Part shown: piece after piece, positions 22,231-33,540 of the stretch
Layout: each line of letters starts with the position of its first letter
How positions within the stretch are numbered: the first letter of the stretch is position 1
Source of the DNA: Ailurus styani
Lineage: Eukaryota > Chordata > Mammalia > Carnivora > Ailuridae
Assembly: GCA_002007465.1 (NCBI GenBank)
Contig: LNAC01000037.1
Location: 449,685-513,684 of the forward strand
Reading direction: 5' to 3'
DNA length: 64,000 nucleotides
The notes under the pieces: generated by a model
Database searches by the model: none
Told to the model about the DNA's origin: nothing
What the model saw: the letters and a program-made list of their open reading frames with translations, nothing else
Made by a program: the position numbers and the translations under genes

Positions 22231-22864
22231 GTGATGTTCCTGTGTGCAGTGATGCAGAGACAGATGGGGAGGTGACTCCTATGATGAGGAGACCAATCAG
22301 ATGTCCATCTGGCCGTGTCCCAAAGGAGCTTAGATGAGGCTTAGCTGTGGTGGTCTCAGTATTGTGACTTATGATCAGAATCTATTCCAATTCCACCCTG
22401 GACTGTATGCTGTTCACTATGGAATCAAGATGGACCCACTCAGACTCTAGGCTTCTGAGGACCTTACGGGTGCCCACTCATGGAATCACAGAATCAGTTC
22501 ACCTGGTGTAGTCAAGTTAGACTACACATTCACTCCAGATGTTAATACATTCCCTTCCTGGGAATCCCTTCCTGTGAGGCCTCTAAGAGGTCTCTGGGAA
22601 GTGGTCAAGCTCCCCTCACATCCTGACAGGTGGGTCTGTCTGGGTCAGGGGCCCCAGGTCTTACTGTAATCCAACGTCAGGTCCGGGCCCTCACCTGCCA
22701 AGACTCCTCAAGTCCAATGGGAACAGTGGAGTGGCACTGGTCTGAGGAGACAGGGTTGGAGACTGCTGAAAGTAAGGTGTGCCTTCTCCATTATGACCAT
22801 CATTGCATCACCACCCTGCTGTTGCCCCCAAACCAGTGACAGCAATGGGCCAGTGCAGTTAGGC
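22231..22864 (-). other. ERV untranslated leader
   Basis: Sequence between primer site and gag start, where packaging and splice-donor signals would be expected. I could not identify a specific packaging element. The frame at 22630-22839 runs on the opposite strand and is chance. Confidence 0.6.
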
Positions 22865-22882
22865 TTCCTGGTCAAGGAACCA
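22865..22882 (-). promoter_or_regulatory. ERV primer-binding site, tRNA-Glu type
   Basis: On the minus strand, TGGTTCCTTGACCAGGAA, two bases inside the 5' LTR end. It differs at two positions, both transitions (C to T and G to A), from the complement of the tRNA-Glu 3' end (TGGTTCCCTGACCGGGAA), the primer used by HERV-E-like viruses. Confidence 0.82.
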
Positions 22883-22884
22883 AA

Positions 22885-23086
22885 TGTTATGGAACCAGGA
22901 CTGGATTGCCCAATGGAAGAACCAAGTGACTCTTAGAGATCTTAGAGAATCTACTTTCGTATATGTGGTGCTTTTGACATGCACGGAAGCAGGGCAGGAA
23001 GAAAAACCGAGGAGGGTTCTGGGGCAGGGACTGGGATTCTACTGCTGGCTTGGTCGGCCATCTTAGAACACAGATTTTCCTTATCA
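22885..23086 (-). repeat. ERV 5' LTR (short)
   Basis: 202 bp, TG...CA ends, paired with 18381-18577. Relative to its partner it has one extra block of about six bases (gtatat) and about 30 substitutions by eye. A weak TATA-like string, atatac, is the only promoter-like element seen. Confidence 0.88.
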
Positions 23087-23804
23087 ATAGTTTGTGAATA
23101 TTAATCTCTCATCAAAAAATTACTTGCAAATATTTCTTTTAAATCACCTGGGTTACATTTTTACACTGTTCATTAAGGCTTTCAATACACAAAAATGTCT
23201 AATTTTGATGAAGTATAATTTACCTATGTTTATCTTTTGTTTCCTCTTCTTTTATTGATGTATTGCCAAGTCCATGACTATAAATATTTTTCTTTTTTCT
23301 TCTAGGAGTTTTATGGTTTTAGCCCTTAAATTTAGGTCTTTGATCCATTTTTAGTTAGTTTTTGTATATGATATATGGCAAGTGTCCATCTTCATTTTTT
23401 TATTGCAAACAGATATCCAGTTTTACCAATAATATTTGCTTAAATGACAATCCCTTTCTCATTTATTTTGCCACCCTTGTTAAAAAAGATTTGACTATAT
23501 AAGTGAGAGTTTTGTGGGGAGTTCTCTATACTATTCCATTTGTCTGATATATGTCTGGTTTAAAGTCATAAATCAGATATTATTACCATTACTTAGTATT
23601 AATTCCTGAAAACAGAAAGTCTGAGACCTTCCATTTTTTCTTCTTTTTCAATATTTTTCTTAACTATTTGAAATCCCCTCTGATTGAACATAAATTTACA
23701 TTAGATTTTTCTATTTCTACCAAAAGCCATTCCATTGTAATAGGGATACATTGAATCTATAGAAAACTTTGTATATTACTGATATCTTTTTAAATTTTAT
23801 TTTA

Positions 23805-24005
23805 GGGCGCCTGGGTGGCTCAGTGGGTTAAAGCCTCTGCCTTTGTCTCAGGTCATGATCTCAGGGTCCTGGGATTGAGGCCCGTATCGGGCTCCCTGCT
23901 CAGCTGGGAGCCTGCTTCCCCCTCTCCCTCTGCCTGCTTCTCAGCCTACTTGTCATCTCTCTCTCTCTCTGTCAAATAAATAAAATATTTAAAAATAAAT
24001 AAATA
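23805..24005 (+). mobile_element. CAN-SINE, first of a head-to-tail pair
   Basis: Head 'gggcgcctgggtggctcagt', young mustelid-like type, tail AAATATTTAAAAATAAATAAAT. It abuts the second SINE, and the pair together is flanked by one perfect 14-bp TSD (taaattttatttta, 23791-23804 and 24207-24220). Confidence 0.95.
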
Positions 24006-24206
24006 GGGCGCCTGGGTGGCTCAGTGGGTTAAAGCCTCTGCTTTCGCCTCAGGTCATGATCTCAGCGTCCTGGGATCGAGGCCCCCATTGGGCTCTCTGC
24101 TCAGCAGGGAGCCTGCTTTCTCCTCTCCCTGTCTCTCTCTGCCTACTTGTAATCTCTCTCTGTATGTCAAATAAATAAATAAATAAAATCTTTAAAAATA
24201 AATAAA
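24006..24206 (+). mobile_element. CAN-SINE, second of a head-to-tail pair
   Basis: Full head, body and A-rich tail in the same orientation as the first. It begins exactly in the first copy's A-rich tail. Confidence 0.95.
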
Positions 24207-24645
24207 TAAATTTTATTTTATTCAAATTAAATTGATTAATATATAATTAATTTTTAGTTTCAAAGGTAGAATTCAGGAATTCTTCAGTTGCATATAACAC
24301 CCAATGCCCATTACTTAACATGCTGTCATAATGCCCTTCATCCAGTTACCACATCACCCCACCCTCAACCCCTCCAGCAACCTTGTTTGTTTCCTATAGC
24401 TAAGAGTCTTTATAGTTTGTCTTCCTCTCTGAATTCATCTTTTTTTTTTACTTTACCTTCCCCATGATCCGTCCTCTGCTTTATTTCTTAAATTCCACAT
24501 ATAAATGAAATCATGATAATTTTCTTTCTGATTTATTTATTTTGCTTAGCATAATACCCTGTAGTTCAATCCATGACAATACAAATGGTAAGAATTCAGT
24601 TGTTTTTTTATTTCTGAGTAATATTCCATTGTATATATATACCAC

Positions 24646-24651
24646 ATATTT

Positions 24652-24696
<45 letters not shown>

Positions 24697-25411
24697 TTAG
24701 TCACCATACAGTACATCATTAGTTTTTGATGTAGTGTTTCCTAATTCATTGCTTGCATATAACACCCAGTGCTCATTGCATTATGTGCCCTCCTTAATAC
24801 TCATCACTGGGTTAACCCAACCACCTACCTCCCTCCCCTCTCAAATCCTCAGTTTGTTTCCCAAAGTCCATAGTCTCTCATGGTTCATCTACCTCTCTGA
24901 TTTCACCCCCTTCATTTTTCCTTTCCTTCTCCTAATGTTGGAGAGGATGTGGAGAAAGAGGAACCCTCTTACACTGTTGGTAGGAATGCAAGTTGGTACA
25001 GCAACTGTGGAAAACAGTATGGAGTTTACTCAAAATATTATACATAGAGCTATGCTATATCTGAGCAATTGCACTACTAGGTATTTAAGCCAAAGATACA
25101 GAAATAGTGAAAAGAAGGGGCACATGCACCCCAATGTTCATAGCAGCAATGTCCACAATAGCCAAACTATGGAAGGACCCAAGATGTCTTTCAACAGACA
25201 AATCAAAAAGAAGATGTGGTCCTTATATACAATGGAATATTACTCAGCCATCAGACGGGATGAATACACACCATTTGCATCAAAATGGATGGAGCTGGAG
25301 GGGATTATGTTAAGTGAAATAAGTCAAGCAGAGAAAGTCAATTATCATATGGTTTTACTTACTTGTGGAACACAAGGAATAGCATGGAGGACATTAGGAG
25401 AAGGAAGAGAA
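24646..25411 (-). mobile_element. Twin-primed LINE-1 with (ATC)n tail
   Basis: Left part (24697-24937) is an L1 3' UTR in minus orientation; right part (about 24938-25411) is the adjoining ORF2 C-terminus in plus orientation ('MWSLYTMEYYSAIRRDEY' in the frame 24734-25447). The two parts share the short overlap acattaggagaagga. TSD atataccac at 24637-24645 and 25412-25420. The usual poly(A) is replaced by about 15 ATC units. The 237-codon frame spans both orientations and is artefactual. Confidence 0.9.
24652..24696. repeat. (ATG)15 trinucleotide repeat
   Basis: Perfect repeat at the 3' tail position of the twin-primed L1, continuing from the final L1 3' UTR bases gactaac(atc). Confidence 0.97.
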
Positions 25412-25929
25412 ATATACCACCTTTTGTATCCCTTCATCTGTCGATGAACATTTGGGCTCTTTCTATAGATTGGCTACTGTGGACATAGCTGCTATAAACA
25501 TTGGTGTGAAGATATCCATTCAGATGACCACATCTGTATCTTTTTGGTAAATACCTAGTAGTGCAATTCCTGGGTCATACAGTAGATTTATTTTTAACTT
25601 TTTGAAGAATATACATACAGTTTTCCAGAGTGGCTCTACCAGTTTGTATTCCTACCAGAAGTGTTAAGAGGGTTCCCTTTTCTTGCATCCTTGCCAGTAT
25701 TTTTTGTTTCTTAACTTTTTAATTTTAGCCATTCTGACCAGTGTGAGGTGGTATCTCACTGTGGTTTTGATCTGTATTTCCCTGATGTTGAATAATGTTG
25801 AGCAATTTTTCATGTGTCTGTTGACCATTTGTATGTCTTTTTTTGGAGAAATGTCTGCTCATATCCTCTGCTCATTTATTTTTCCTTTTTAAATTAAGTT
25901 TAATTAACAAACATATATCATTAGTTTTT

Positions 25930-26111
25930 TTAAAGATTATTTATTTATTTATTTGACACAGAGAGGAAGAGAGATCACAAGTAGGCAGAGAGAGGAGGAA
26001 GCAGGCTCCCTGCTGAGCATGGAGCCTGATGCGGGGCTTGATCCCAGGACCCTGAGATCATGACCTGAGCCAAAGTCAGAGGCTTTAACCCACTGACCCA
26101 CCCAGGTGCCC
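25930..26111 (-). mobile_element. CAN-SINE, young mustelid-like type
   Basis: Minus-strand copy with head on the right (taacccactgacccacccag). TSD atcattagttttt on both sides. Confidence 0.95.
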
Positions 26112-28758
26112 CATCATTAGTTTTTAATTAAGTTTTTATTAAGTTCAATTAACCAACATATAGTATATCATTAGTTTTTGATGTAGTGTTCAATGCTTCA
26201 TTAGTTGCATATAACAGACAGTGCTCATCAGATCAAGTGCTCTCCTTAATCCCCATTATACAGTTACCTCATCCCCTCATCCCCCTCCTTTCTGCAACTC
26301 TCAGTTTGTTTCCTGGAGTACAGAGTTTCACATGGTTTGTCTCCCTTTCTGATTTCTTTCCATTCAATTTTCCCCTCCCTTCCCCAATGGTCCTCAGTGC
26401 TATTCCTTATATTCTACATATTAATAAAACCATATTATAATTGTCTTTCTCTGCCTGACTTATTTCACTTAGTATAACACCTTCAAGTTCCATTTATGTC
26501 AATGCAAATGGTAAGTATTCATCCTTTCTGAAGGCTGAGTAATATTTCATTGTATATATGGACTATATCTTCTTTATCCATTCACCTGTTGAAGGACATC
26601 TTGGCTCCTTCCACAGTTTGGCTATTGCTTTCTGACCATTTATCAACTGGATTTTCTGTTCCTTGAGTATTGCATTTGATAAGTTCTTTATACATTTTGG
26701 ATACTAACCCTTTATCTGACAAGGTATCTGCCAATATCTTCTCCCATTCTGTAGGTTCTCTTTTGGTATTGTCAAGTCCATCTTTCCCTGTTCAAATGCT
26801 TTTTATCTTGATGAAGTCTGAATAGTTCATTTTTGCTTTTGTCTCCCTTGTTTTTGGAGATGTGTCTAGCAAGAAGTTTCCGCAGTTGAGGTCAAAGAGG
26901 TTGCTACTTGTGCTCTTCTCTAGAATTTTAAAGGATTCCTTTCTCACATTTAGGTCTTTCATTCATTTTGAGTTTATTTTTGTGTATGGTGTAATAAAAT
27001 GGTCCAGTTTCATTCTTCTGCATGGAGTTGTCCAATTTTCCCAACATCATTTGTTAAAGAGACTTTTTTCCATTGGTATTCATTCCTGCTTTGTTGAAGA
27101 TTAGTTGACTATAGAGTTGGGGGTCTATGTCTGTGTTCTCTCTTCTGCTCCATTGATCTACGTGTCTGGTTTTGTGCCAGTACAATACTGTCTTGATGAT
27201 TGCAGCTTTTAATACTGCTTGAAGTCTGGAATTGTGATGCCTCCACCTTCACTTTTCTTTTTCAACATTCCTTTGTCTATTTGGAGTCTTTGCTGTTACA
27301 GCGTTGTGAAAAATGTTGATGGTATTTTGACAGCAATTGCACTGAATTTGAAGATTGCTCTGGGTAGTATAAACATTTTAGCAGTATTTGTTCTTCAATT
27401 CCATGATCGTAGAATGTTTTTCCATTTCTGGTTGTCTTCCTCAGTTTCTTTCTTACATCTCCTATAGTTTTCAGAGTACAGGTCCTTTACATCCTTAGTT
27501 AGGTTTATTTCTAGGTATCATATGGATTTTGGTGAAATTGCAAATGAGATCAATTATTTGATTTCCCTTTCTGCTCCTACATTGTTAGTGTATAGAAATG
27601 CAACTGACTTCTGTGCATTGATTTTATATCCTGTGACTTTGCTGAATTCCTGTATCAGTTCTAGTAATTCTTTGTTGGACTCTTTTGGGTTTTCTACATA
27701 GAGCATCATGTCATCTACAAAGAGTGAAAGTTTGACATCTCCTTTGCCAATTTGGATAGCTTATTACTTTTTGTTGTCTGATTGCTGAGGCTAGGATTTC
27801 TAGTACTGTGTTGAACAACAGTAGTGATAATGGACATTACTGTTGTTTTCCTGACCTTAAGGGAAAAAGCATTCAGTTTTTTTTTCATTGGGGATGATAT
27901 TTACCATGGGTCTTTTATATATGCCTTTGATGATACTGAGGTATGTTCCCTATATCCTGACACAGTTGATAGCTTTAATCAAGAAAGGATGTTGTATTTT
28001 GACATTTTTTTTCTGAATCTATTCAGAGGATCACATATATCTTATAATTTCTTTTATTAATATGGTGTATCACATTGATTGATTTGCAGATGTTGAATCA
28101 CCCTTGTAGCCCTAGGAACAAATCCCACTTGGTGGTGGTAAATAATCTATTTAAAGTATTGTTGGATCCTTTTAGCTAGTATCTTGGTGACAACTTTTGG
28201 ATCCATGTTTGTCGGGGACATTTGTTTGTAATTCTCCTTTTTAGTGGGGCTTTGGTTTTGGAAGCAAGTTAATCCTGGCATCATAGAATGAGTTTGGATG
28301 TTTTCTTCCATTTCTATTCTTTGAAACAGTTTCAGAAGAATAGTTATTAATTCTTTAAATGTGTGGTAGAATTCCCCTGGAAGCCATCTGGTCCTAGACT
28401 CTTGTTTTTTGGGAGATGTTTTATTACTGATTCAATTTCCTTGCTGATTATGGGTCTGTTCAGGTTTTCTATTTCTTCCTGTTTCAGTTTTGGTAGTTGA
28501 TATGTTTCTAGGAATGTGTCCATTTCTTCAGACTGCCCAATTTGTTGACGTGTAATCGCTCATAATATTCTCTTATAATTGTATTTCTTCAATGTTGGTC
28601 GTGACCTCTCTTCTTTCATTTATGATTTTATCAATTTGGGTCCTTTCTCTATTCTCTTTGGTAAGTCTCTATATGGGTTTATTGATCTTATTAATTATTT
28701 TAAAGACCCAGCTTCTAGTTTCGTTGATCCACTCCATTGCTTTTTTAATTTTTTAAAT

Positions 28759-28962
28759 TTTTTTTATTTTTTTAAAGATTTTATTTATTCATTTCACAGA
28801 GGGAGAGAGATCACAAGGAGGCAGAGAGGCAGGCAGAGAGGGGGGGGGAAGCAGGCTCCCCTGCTGAGCAGGGAGCCTGATGTGGGCCTCGATCCCAGGA
28901 CCCTGAGATCATGACCTGAGCCGAAAGCAGAGGCTTTAACCCACTGAGTCACCCAGGTGCCC
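28759..28962 (-). mobile_element. CAN-SINE, young mustelid-like type
   Basis: Inserted in L1 ORF2. TSD gcttttttaattttt (left) and gcttttttaaattttt (right). The chance + frame 28579-28914 reads through it. Confidence 0.95.
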
Positions 28963-30419
28963 GCTTTTTTAAATTTTTAATTCTATATCATTGATTGCTC
29001 CTCTAATCTTTATTATTCCTCTTCTCCTTTTGAATTTAGGGTTTATTTTGTGTTCTTTCTCCAGCTCCTTTAAGTGTAAGGATAAGTTTTCTATTTGAGA
29101 CTTTTCTTGTTTCTCAAGGAGGGCCTGTATTGCTGCATACTTTCCTCCTCAGATTGCTTTTGCTGCATCCCAAAGGTTCTAAAGTGTCATGTTTTCATTT
29201 TCATTTGTTTACATGTATTTTTTTTAATTCTTCTTTAAATTCCTAGTTGACCCATCCACTCTTTAGTAGGATGTTCTTTAACATCCATGCATTTCTGGTC
29301 TTTCCAAATTTGTGCTTGTGGTTGACTTCAAGTTTTAACGCATTGTGGCTGAAATATGCATAGAATAATCTCAATCTTTTGGTACTTGTTGAGACCTGAT
29401 TTGTAACCCCATGTGTGATCTGTTCTGGAGAATGTTCCATGTGCACTTGAGAAGAATCCGTGTTCTACTGCTTTAGGATGAAATTCTCTGAATATATATG
29501 TTAAGTCCATCTGGTCCAGTGTGTTATTCAAAGCACTTATTTCCTTGTTGATCTTCTCCTTAGATGATCTGTCCATTGCTGTAAGTGGAGTGTTTAAGTC
29601 CCCTAATATTATTGTATTATTATCAATGTGTTTCTTTCATTTTGTTATTAATTGGTTTATGTATTTGGCTGCTCCCAAGTTAGGACCATAAATACTTACA
29701 AATGTTAGATATTCTTATTGGATAAACGCTTTTATTAATTATGATATAGTGTCCTTTTTCAGCTCTTATCACAGTCTGTGTTTTAAAAACTAGTTTGTTG
29801 GATATAAGTATGGCTACTCAGCTTTGTTTTGATGTCCATTGGAATGATAAATATTTCTCCATATCTGCAATTTCAATCTGGAGGTGTCATTAAGTCTAAA
29901 ATACATATCTTATAGCAGAATTTGGAAGGGTCTTTTTTTTAATCCATTCTGATACCCTATGTCTTTTGATTGGAACATTTAGTCCATTTATATTCAGAGT
30001 AATTATTGAAAGATATAAATTTAATGCCATTGTATTAACTGTGAAGTTACTGTTCTTGTAGATTTTCTCGTTCCTTTCTGGTCTTTGTTTCTTTTGGGTT
30101 CTCTCTCCATTCAAAGAGTCCCCTTTAATATTTCTTGCAGGGCTCATTTATTTTCATTTTTTTTTTTTTTTGGTCCTGGAAACTCTTTGTCTCTCTTTCT
30201 ATTCTGAATGACAGCCCTGCTGGAAAAGTAATCTTGGCTGCATATTTTACCATTTATCAAATTGAAAATATCATGCCAGTCCTTTCTGGCTTGCCAGCTG
30301 TCTCTGGACAGGTCTGCTACTAGCCTTATGAGTCCACTCTTGTAGGTTAATGACCTCTTATCCTGAGCTGTTTTCAGGATTTTCTCTTTATCTTTTCATT
30401 TTTCAAGCTTCACTATAAA

Positions 30420-31030
30420 ATGGTGAGGTGTTGATCTTTTTTTGTGTGTGTTGTTGTTGATTTTAAGGGGAGGGATTATCTGTATGTCCTCGACTTGAAT
30501 GCCTTTTTACTTCCCCAGATTATGGAAGTTCTCCACTGTAATTTGATCGAATAAACCTTCTTCCCCTTTATCCCACTCCTCATCTTCCAGGATCCCTATT
30601 ATATGGATATTATTTTACTTTATGGAATGGCTGAGTTCTCTGGTGAGTATCCCTTCATGACCTAATAGTTTTCTTTCTCTCTTCTTTTCAAGTTCCTTAT
30701 TTTCCATTATTTTATCTTCTATATCACTGATTCTTCTATGTATTTCTTTCCCTTTTTATGGCCTCCACTTGAGACTGCATCTCAGTAATAGAATTTTTAG
30801 TTTTGGCCTGACAAGAATTTAGTTCTTTTATCTCTACAGTATGGGATTCTTTAGTGTCTTCCATGCTTTTTTCAAGGTTGGCTAGTATCTTTATAATTGT
30901 TGTTTTGAATTATAGTTCTGACATCTTACTTACACCTGTATTGATTACATCCCTGTCAGTGAGTACTACTTCCTGTTCTTTCTTTTGGGATGAATTTCTC
31001 TATCTTGTCAATTTGTCTAGAAAAGAAAGG
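30420..31030 (-). pseudogene. L1 ORF1 remnant
   Basis: Reversed, the region contains the start of the RNA-binding domain (a short 'GILEDEEWDKGEEG'-like stretch near 30575-30540) and, upstream in the L1 sense, a coiled-coil-like region. Broken in several frames. Confidence 0.6.
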
Positions 31031-31383
31031 AAGAAAGTAAAAGAAAAAAAAACCAATAAAGCACAATAACAAAAACGACAACAACATAAAAAAAAAACAG
31101 GAAGTGTTTGTGGTATATGTCATGTGCACTCTGCTGTTGTACCTTGGCTTCCCTTTCCCAGTGGTCGATCCTCTACCGAGTTCCTCCTTCTTTGCACTGG
31201 GGAGTGTTTGGACTTTTAACTAGGTGTGCTTTGATTTGTTTGTAAAGATAAACCTGTAAAAGAAAAATGAAAGAAAAAAGTGGCTGACCCAAGACAAGAG
31301 AAAATGAAAAGTAACAAAAATGCAAAGAAAAGACAAACAAAAAACTTAAGTGTGATTCCAAGGAATAAGAAATAATGAAGAGA

Positions 31384-31578
31384 GCGCCTGGGTGGCTCAG
31401 TGGGTTAAAGCCTCTGCTTTCAGCTCAGGTCATGATCTCAGGGTCTTGGGATCGAGGCCCGCATCGGGCTCCCTGCTCAGCGGGGAGCCTGCTTCCCCCT
31501 CTCTCTCTCTACCTGCCTCTCTGCCTCCTTGTGATCTCTCTCCCTCTGTGAAATAAATAAATAAAATCTTAAAAAAAA
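31384..31578 (+). mobile_element. CAN-SINE, young
   Basis: Head 'gcgcctgggtggctcagtgg', A-rich tail. Perfect 17-bp TSD aagaaataatgaagaga at 31367-31383 and 31579-31595. Sits in the L1 5' UTR. Confidence 0.96.
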
Positions 31579-31589
31579 AAGAAATAATG

Positions 31590-31880
31590 AAGAGAAAAAG
31601 GCTAAGGAAAGAAGGAAAGAGAAAAAAAAAGTAAGAGGAAAGAAAGAAGGGAAAAAGAGTAACGGAAGATGAAAAGAGGGGGAAAAAAGTAAGAAGCCTA
31701 ATTCAAAATATAAGAGAAGGAAACAAACAAACCAACAAATGAACAAAAAATTATATGTCTGATTGAAAAGGAGATAAAAAGAAAAGAAAATGAAAAAAGA
31801 GTATGTAAAATAAAAGATAAATAAAAAAATAGAAAAATTTAATTTTTTTTAATTATGAAAAAGGAGAAAAAAAAGAAAGA
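31590..31880. repeat. Purine-rich (A/G) low-complexity tract
   Basis: About 290 bp dominated by A and G (gaaa, aaag and ggaaa units) within the L1 5' UTR. No periodic unit persists for long. The minus-strand frame 31477-31746 is a Phe/Leu/Ser translation artefact of it. Confidence 0.85.
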
Positions 31881-33189
31881 AACAAGCCTGGTCCTATTTC
31901 TACCACAAGCTGATGTTTTGTAGTATTCTTCTACCAAGTAGACTTGGTACATGTGGGGGCTTGTGTTGGTCTTCTGAGGAGAGGCCTGCTGGGCTGGTTC
32001 ACAAGCTGACTTACCCTTCTAAGGATGCCCCCTCAAGGCGCGGGGGGTGAGGTTCAGCATAGGGGACTCTAACCTCCACTTGACGTGCTGTTTTTCCCTC
32101 TGAAATTCAACTGTGCTGGTGTGTGGTATGGGTGGAAGAGGCGGTGGTGGAGGAGGAAGAATATGTTGTCCTCCCACCCTCTTGTCCCCAGCAAGGGGAA
32201 CTCCTGGCTACCACTATTCAGTTGGCCCTCTCAGTAAAGTGAGCAATCTCCTGTGCCCAGGGCTTTCATCAGTTCCCTGCCCTTAACCTGTCTGTGCTCA
32301 GGCCATCAGCAAACCTGGAGCCACACATATCCTTTATTTTATCTCTAGCCAGTGGCTGGGATTCAAAACTCCAAGTTTTAAGGGGCTTGCAAGGTGCGGG
32401 CCACTTCCCTCCCCAGAGGAGAGCCTCACAGCATACTCAGCACTGTCCTGTCTCTGAAAAGAAGTCATACAGTGCCTATACAGAAGCTAGAGTTTATTGT
32501 AATTCTCAGTGAAAAGCTAGAAACAGGTTGTTGGCTGTCTGTGCATCACTCAGTCCTCTTCTCCATTCTGTCCCAGAAAAGCAGTCATATAGAGGCTTGA
32601 ATGTATTGTGACAATCAGTGAAACCAGTTGCCAAGTCATCTGCGGTCTGCCCTGTCTCTGCTCTGTTCTGAACTGCCATAGAAAAGCAGCCACTCTGCAC
32701 ACACACAAAAGTTTAAGCCTATTTTTATTCACAGCAAAATGTTAAGGGGTTTTCTACCCTCTGTGCACACCTCTGACCCTACTGTTGAGAGCCACTCAAT
32801 GGTTCTTGGTTGGCTTTCTGTTCTTGGAGAGGCAAAAACCGATCTTCAAAATGTACTCTGGGAAGGGGAGCAATTTGTCCTTGTGCAACCTAGGGGATCT
32901 CTTCACTGAGGCTTACTGTGAAATCCCTATGTGCTGTGCTCTCTCCCACTTTCTCCCTCTCCCTCACTTTGCTCCATGAAAAGGGTTTCCTCCCCTTCGA
33001 GGCCCTGGAGCTTTATTCTCCCCCAATTAATGGCTCTGAACATCACATCTGCCATGTTCTCTCTCTCCAACTGTGTAGATTGTTTCTTAATCTTCAGATT
33101 GTATCCCTAGTTGTTCAGAATAATTGGATTTTGCTCTAGGTGTGTTCAACAGATGAGGCAAGCTTAGGGTTCGCCATCTTAACTCCAGA

Positions 33190-33395
33190 AGTATATTTAA
33201 TTCACTTAATTCTTCTAATCCCCTTATAAAGTGGGTACTATTGTGCCCATTTTACAGATAAAAAATGAAACTCATGGATAAGTTAATTTATCTAAGATCA
33301 TGCAGCTAATAAATAATGGAGTCAGGGTTCTAACTAAAGATGTAAAACTTCAGTGATTGTAATATTTAACACTATACCATACAGTTTATCAGTTA
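33190..33395 (+). mobile_element. MIR SINE
   Basis: Core landmarks 'gtgggtactattgtgcccat', 'ttttacagataaaaaatgaa', 'taagatcatgcagctaataa' and 'gagtcagggttctaac' match the mammal-wide MIR in order. Much diverged. Confidence 0.85.
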
Positions 33396-33540
33396 TTAAC
33401 TGAGGAGTAAACCTAAGTAGAAAAACCACTGTCCTCATCACTGTTATTTTTAATGAGCTCAGAAATACATATACATTTTTATATAATCACTTATTCAGAA
33501 AATATTTATTGAACACCAACACTGTGTCATGAATGTTAGG

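Larger units (their letters stand above)
18381..23086 (-). mobile_element. Class I (gammaretrovirus-like) endogenous retrovirus, defective
   Basis: Minus-strand provirus with paired LTRs (22885-23086 as 5', 18381-18577 as 3'), a 4-bp TSD, a tRNA-Glu-type primer site, a polypurine tract, and remnants of gag, integrase and env in order. Most of gag and all of protease, reverse transcriptase and RNase H are missing, so it is about 4.2 kb without the L1 inside env. The two LTRs differ at roughly one base in six by eye, indicating an old insertion. Stops and frameshifts are present throughout. The primer site and env type suggest a relative of the HERV-E/class I group; that placement is inference. 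Confidence 0.9.
16976..23804 (-). mobile_element. Ancient LINE-1 hosting MLT1 and an endogenous retrovirus
   Basis: One old minus-strand L1 can be followed through three blocks: 16976-17321 (3' UTR-like and late ORF2, 'gacttttt' and 'caccattgtactttctgtc'), 17906-18380, and 23087-23804. Removing the MLT1 LTR (17322-17905) and the retrovirus (18381-23086) rejoins the L1 reading. For example, 'ttatatattatttatag' before the virus continues as 'tttgtgaatattaatctc' after it. Coding capacity is lost. Confidence 0.75.
24221..25905 (-). mobile_element. LINE-1 (3' UTR and ORF2 end), interrupted
   Basis: Minus-strand L1: 3' UTR at about 24221-24590, then the ORF2 end up to 24645 where a second L1 is inserted. 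It resumes at 25421 with 'cttcatctgtcgatgaacat' and runs to about 25890. The join across the insertion restores the L1 reading. Confidence 0.85.
26112..33190 (-). mobile_element. Nearly full-length LINE-1, decayed
   Basis: Minus-strand L1 with 3' UTR at about 26112-26440, ORF2 about 26440-29980 (an internal deletion near 26628 removes roughly half a kb), inter-ORF spacer about 30100-30420, ORF1 remnants about 30420-31030, and a long 5' UTR about 31070-33190 ending 'cgccatcttaactccagaag'. Recognisable minus frames are 29328-29576 and 29896-30147 (ORF2 endonuclease). Its own 3' end is partly duplicated at 25893-25930. Stops throughout; inactive. Confidence 0.88.

Noticed and set aside
24734..25447. 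237-codon open frame, the longest in the window
   Set aside because: It runs across both orientations of a twin-primed L1. Only its second half resembles ORF2, and the first is antisense 3' UTR.
32140..32700. GC-richer stretch as a gene exon
   Set aside because: It fits the 5' UTR of the minus-strand L1 ending at about 33190, and the short frames on both strands lack motifs.
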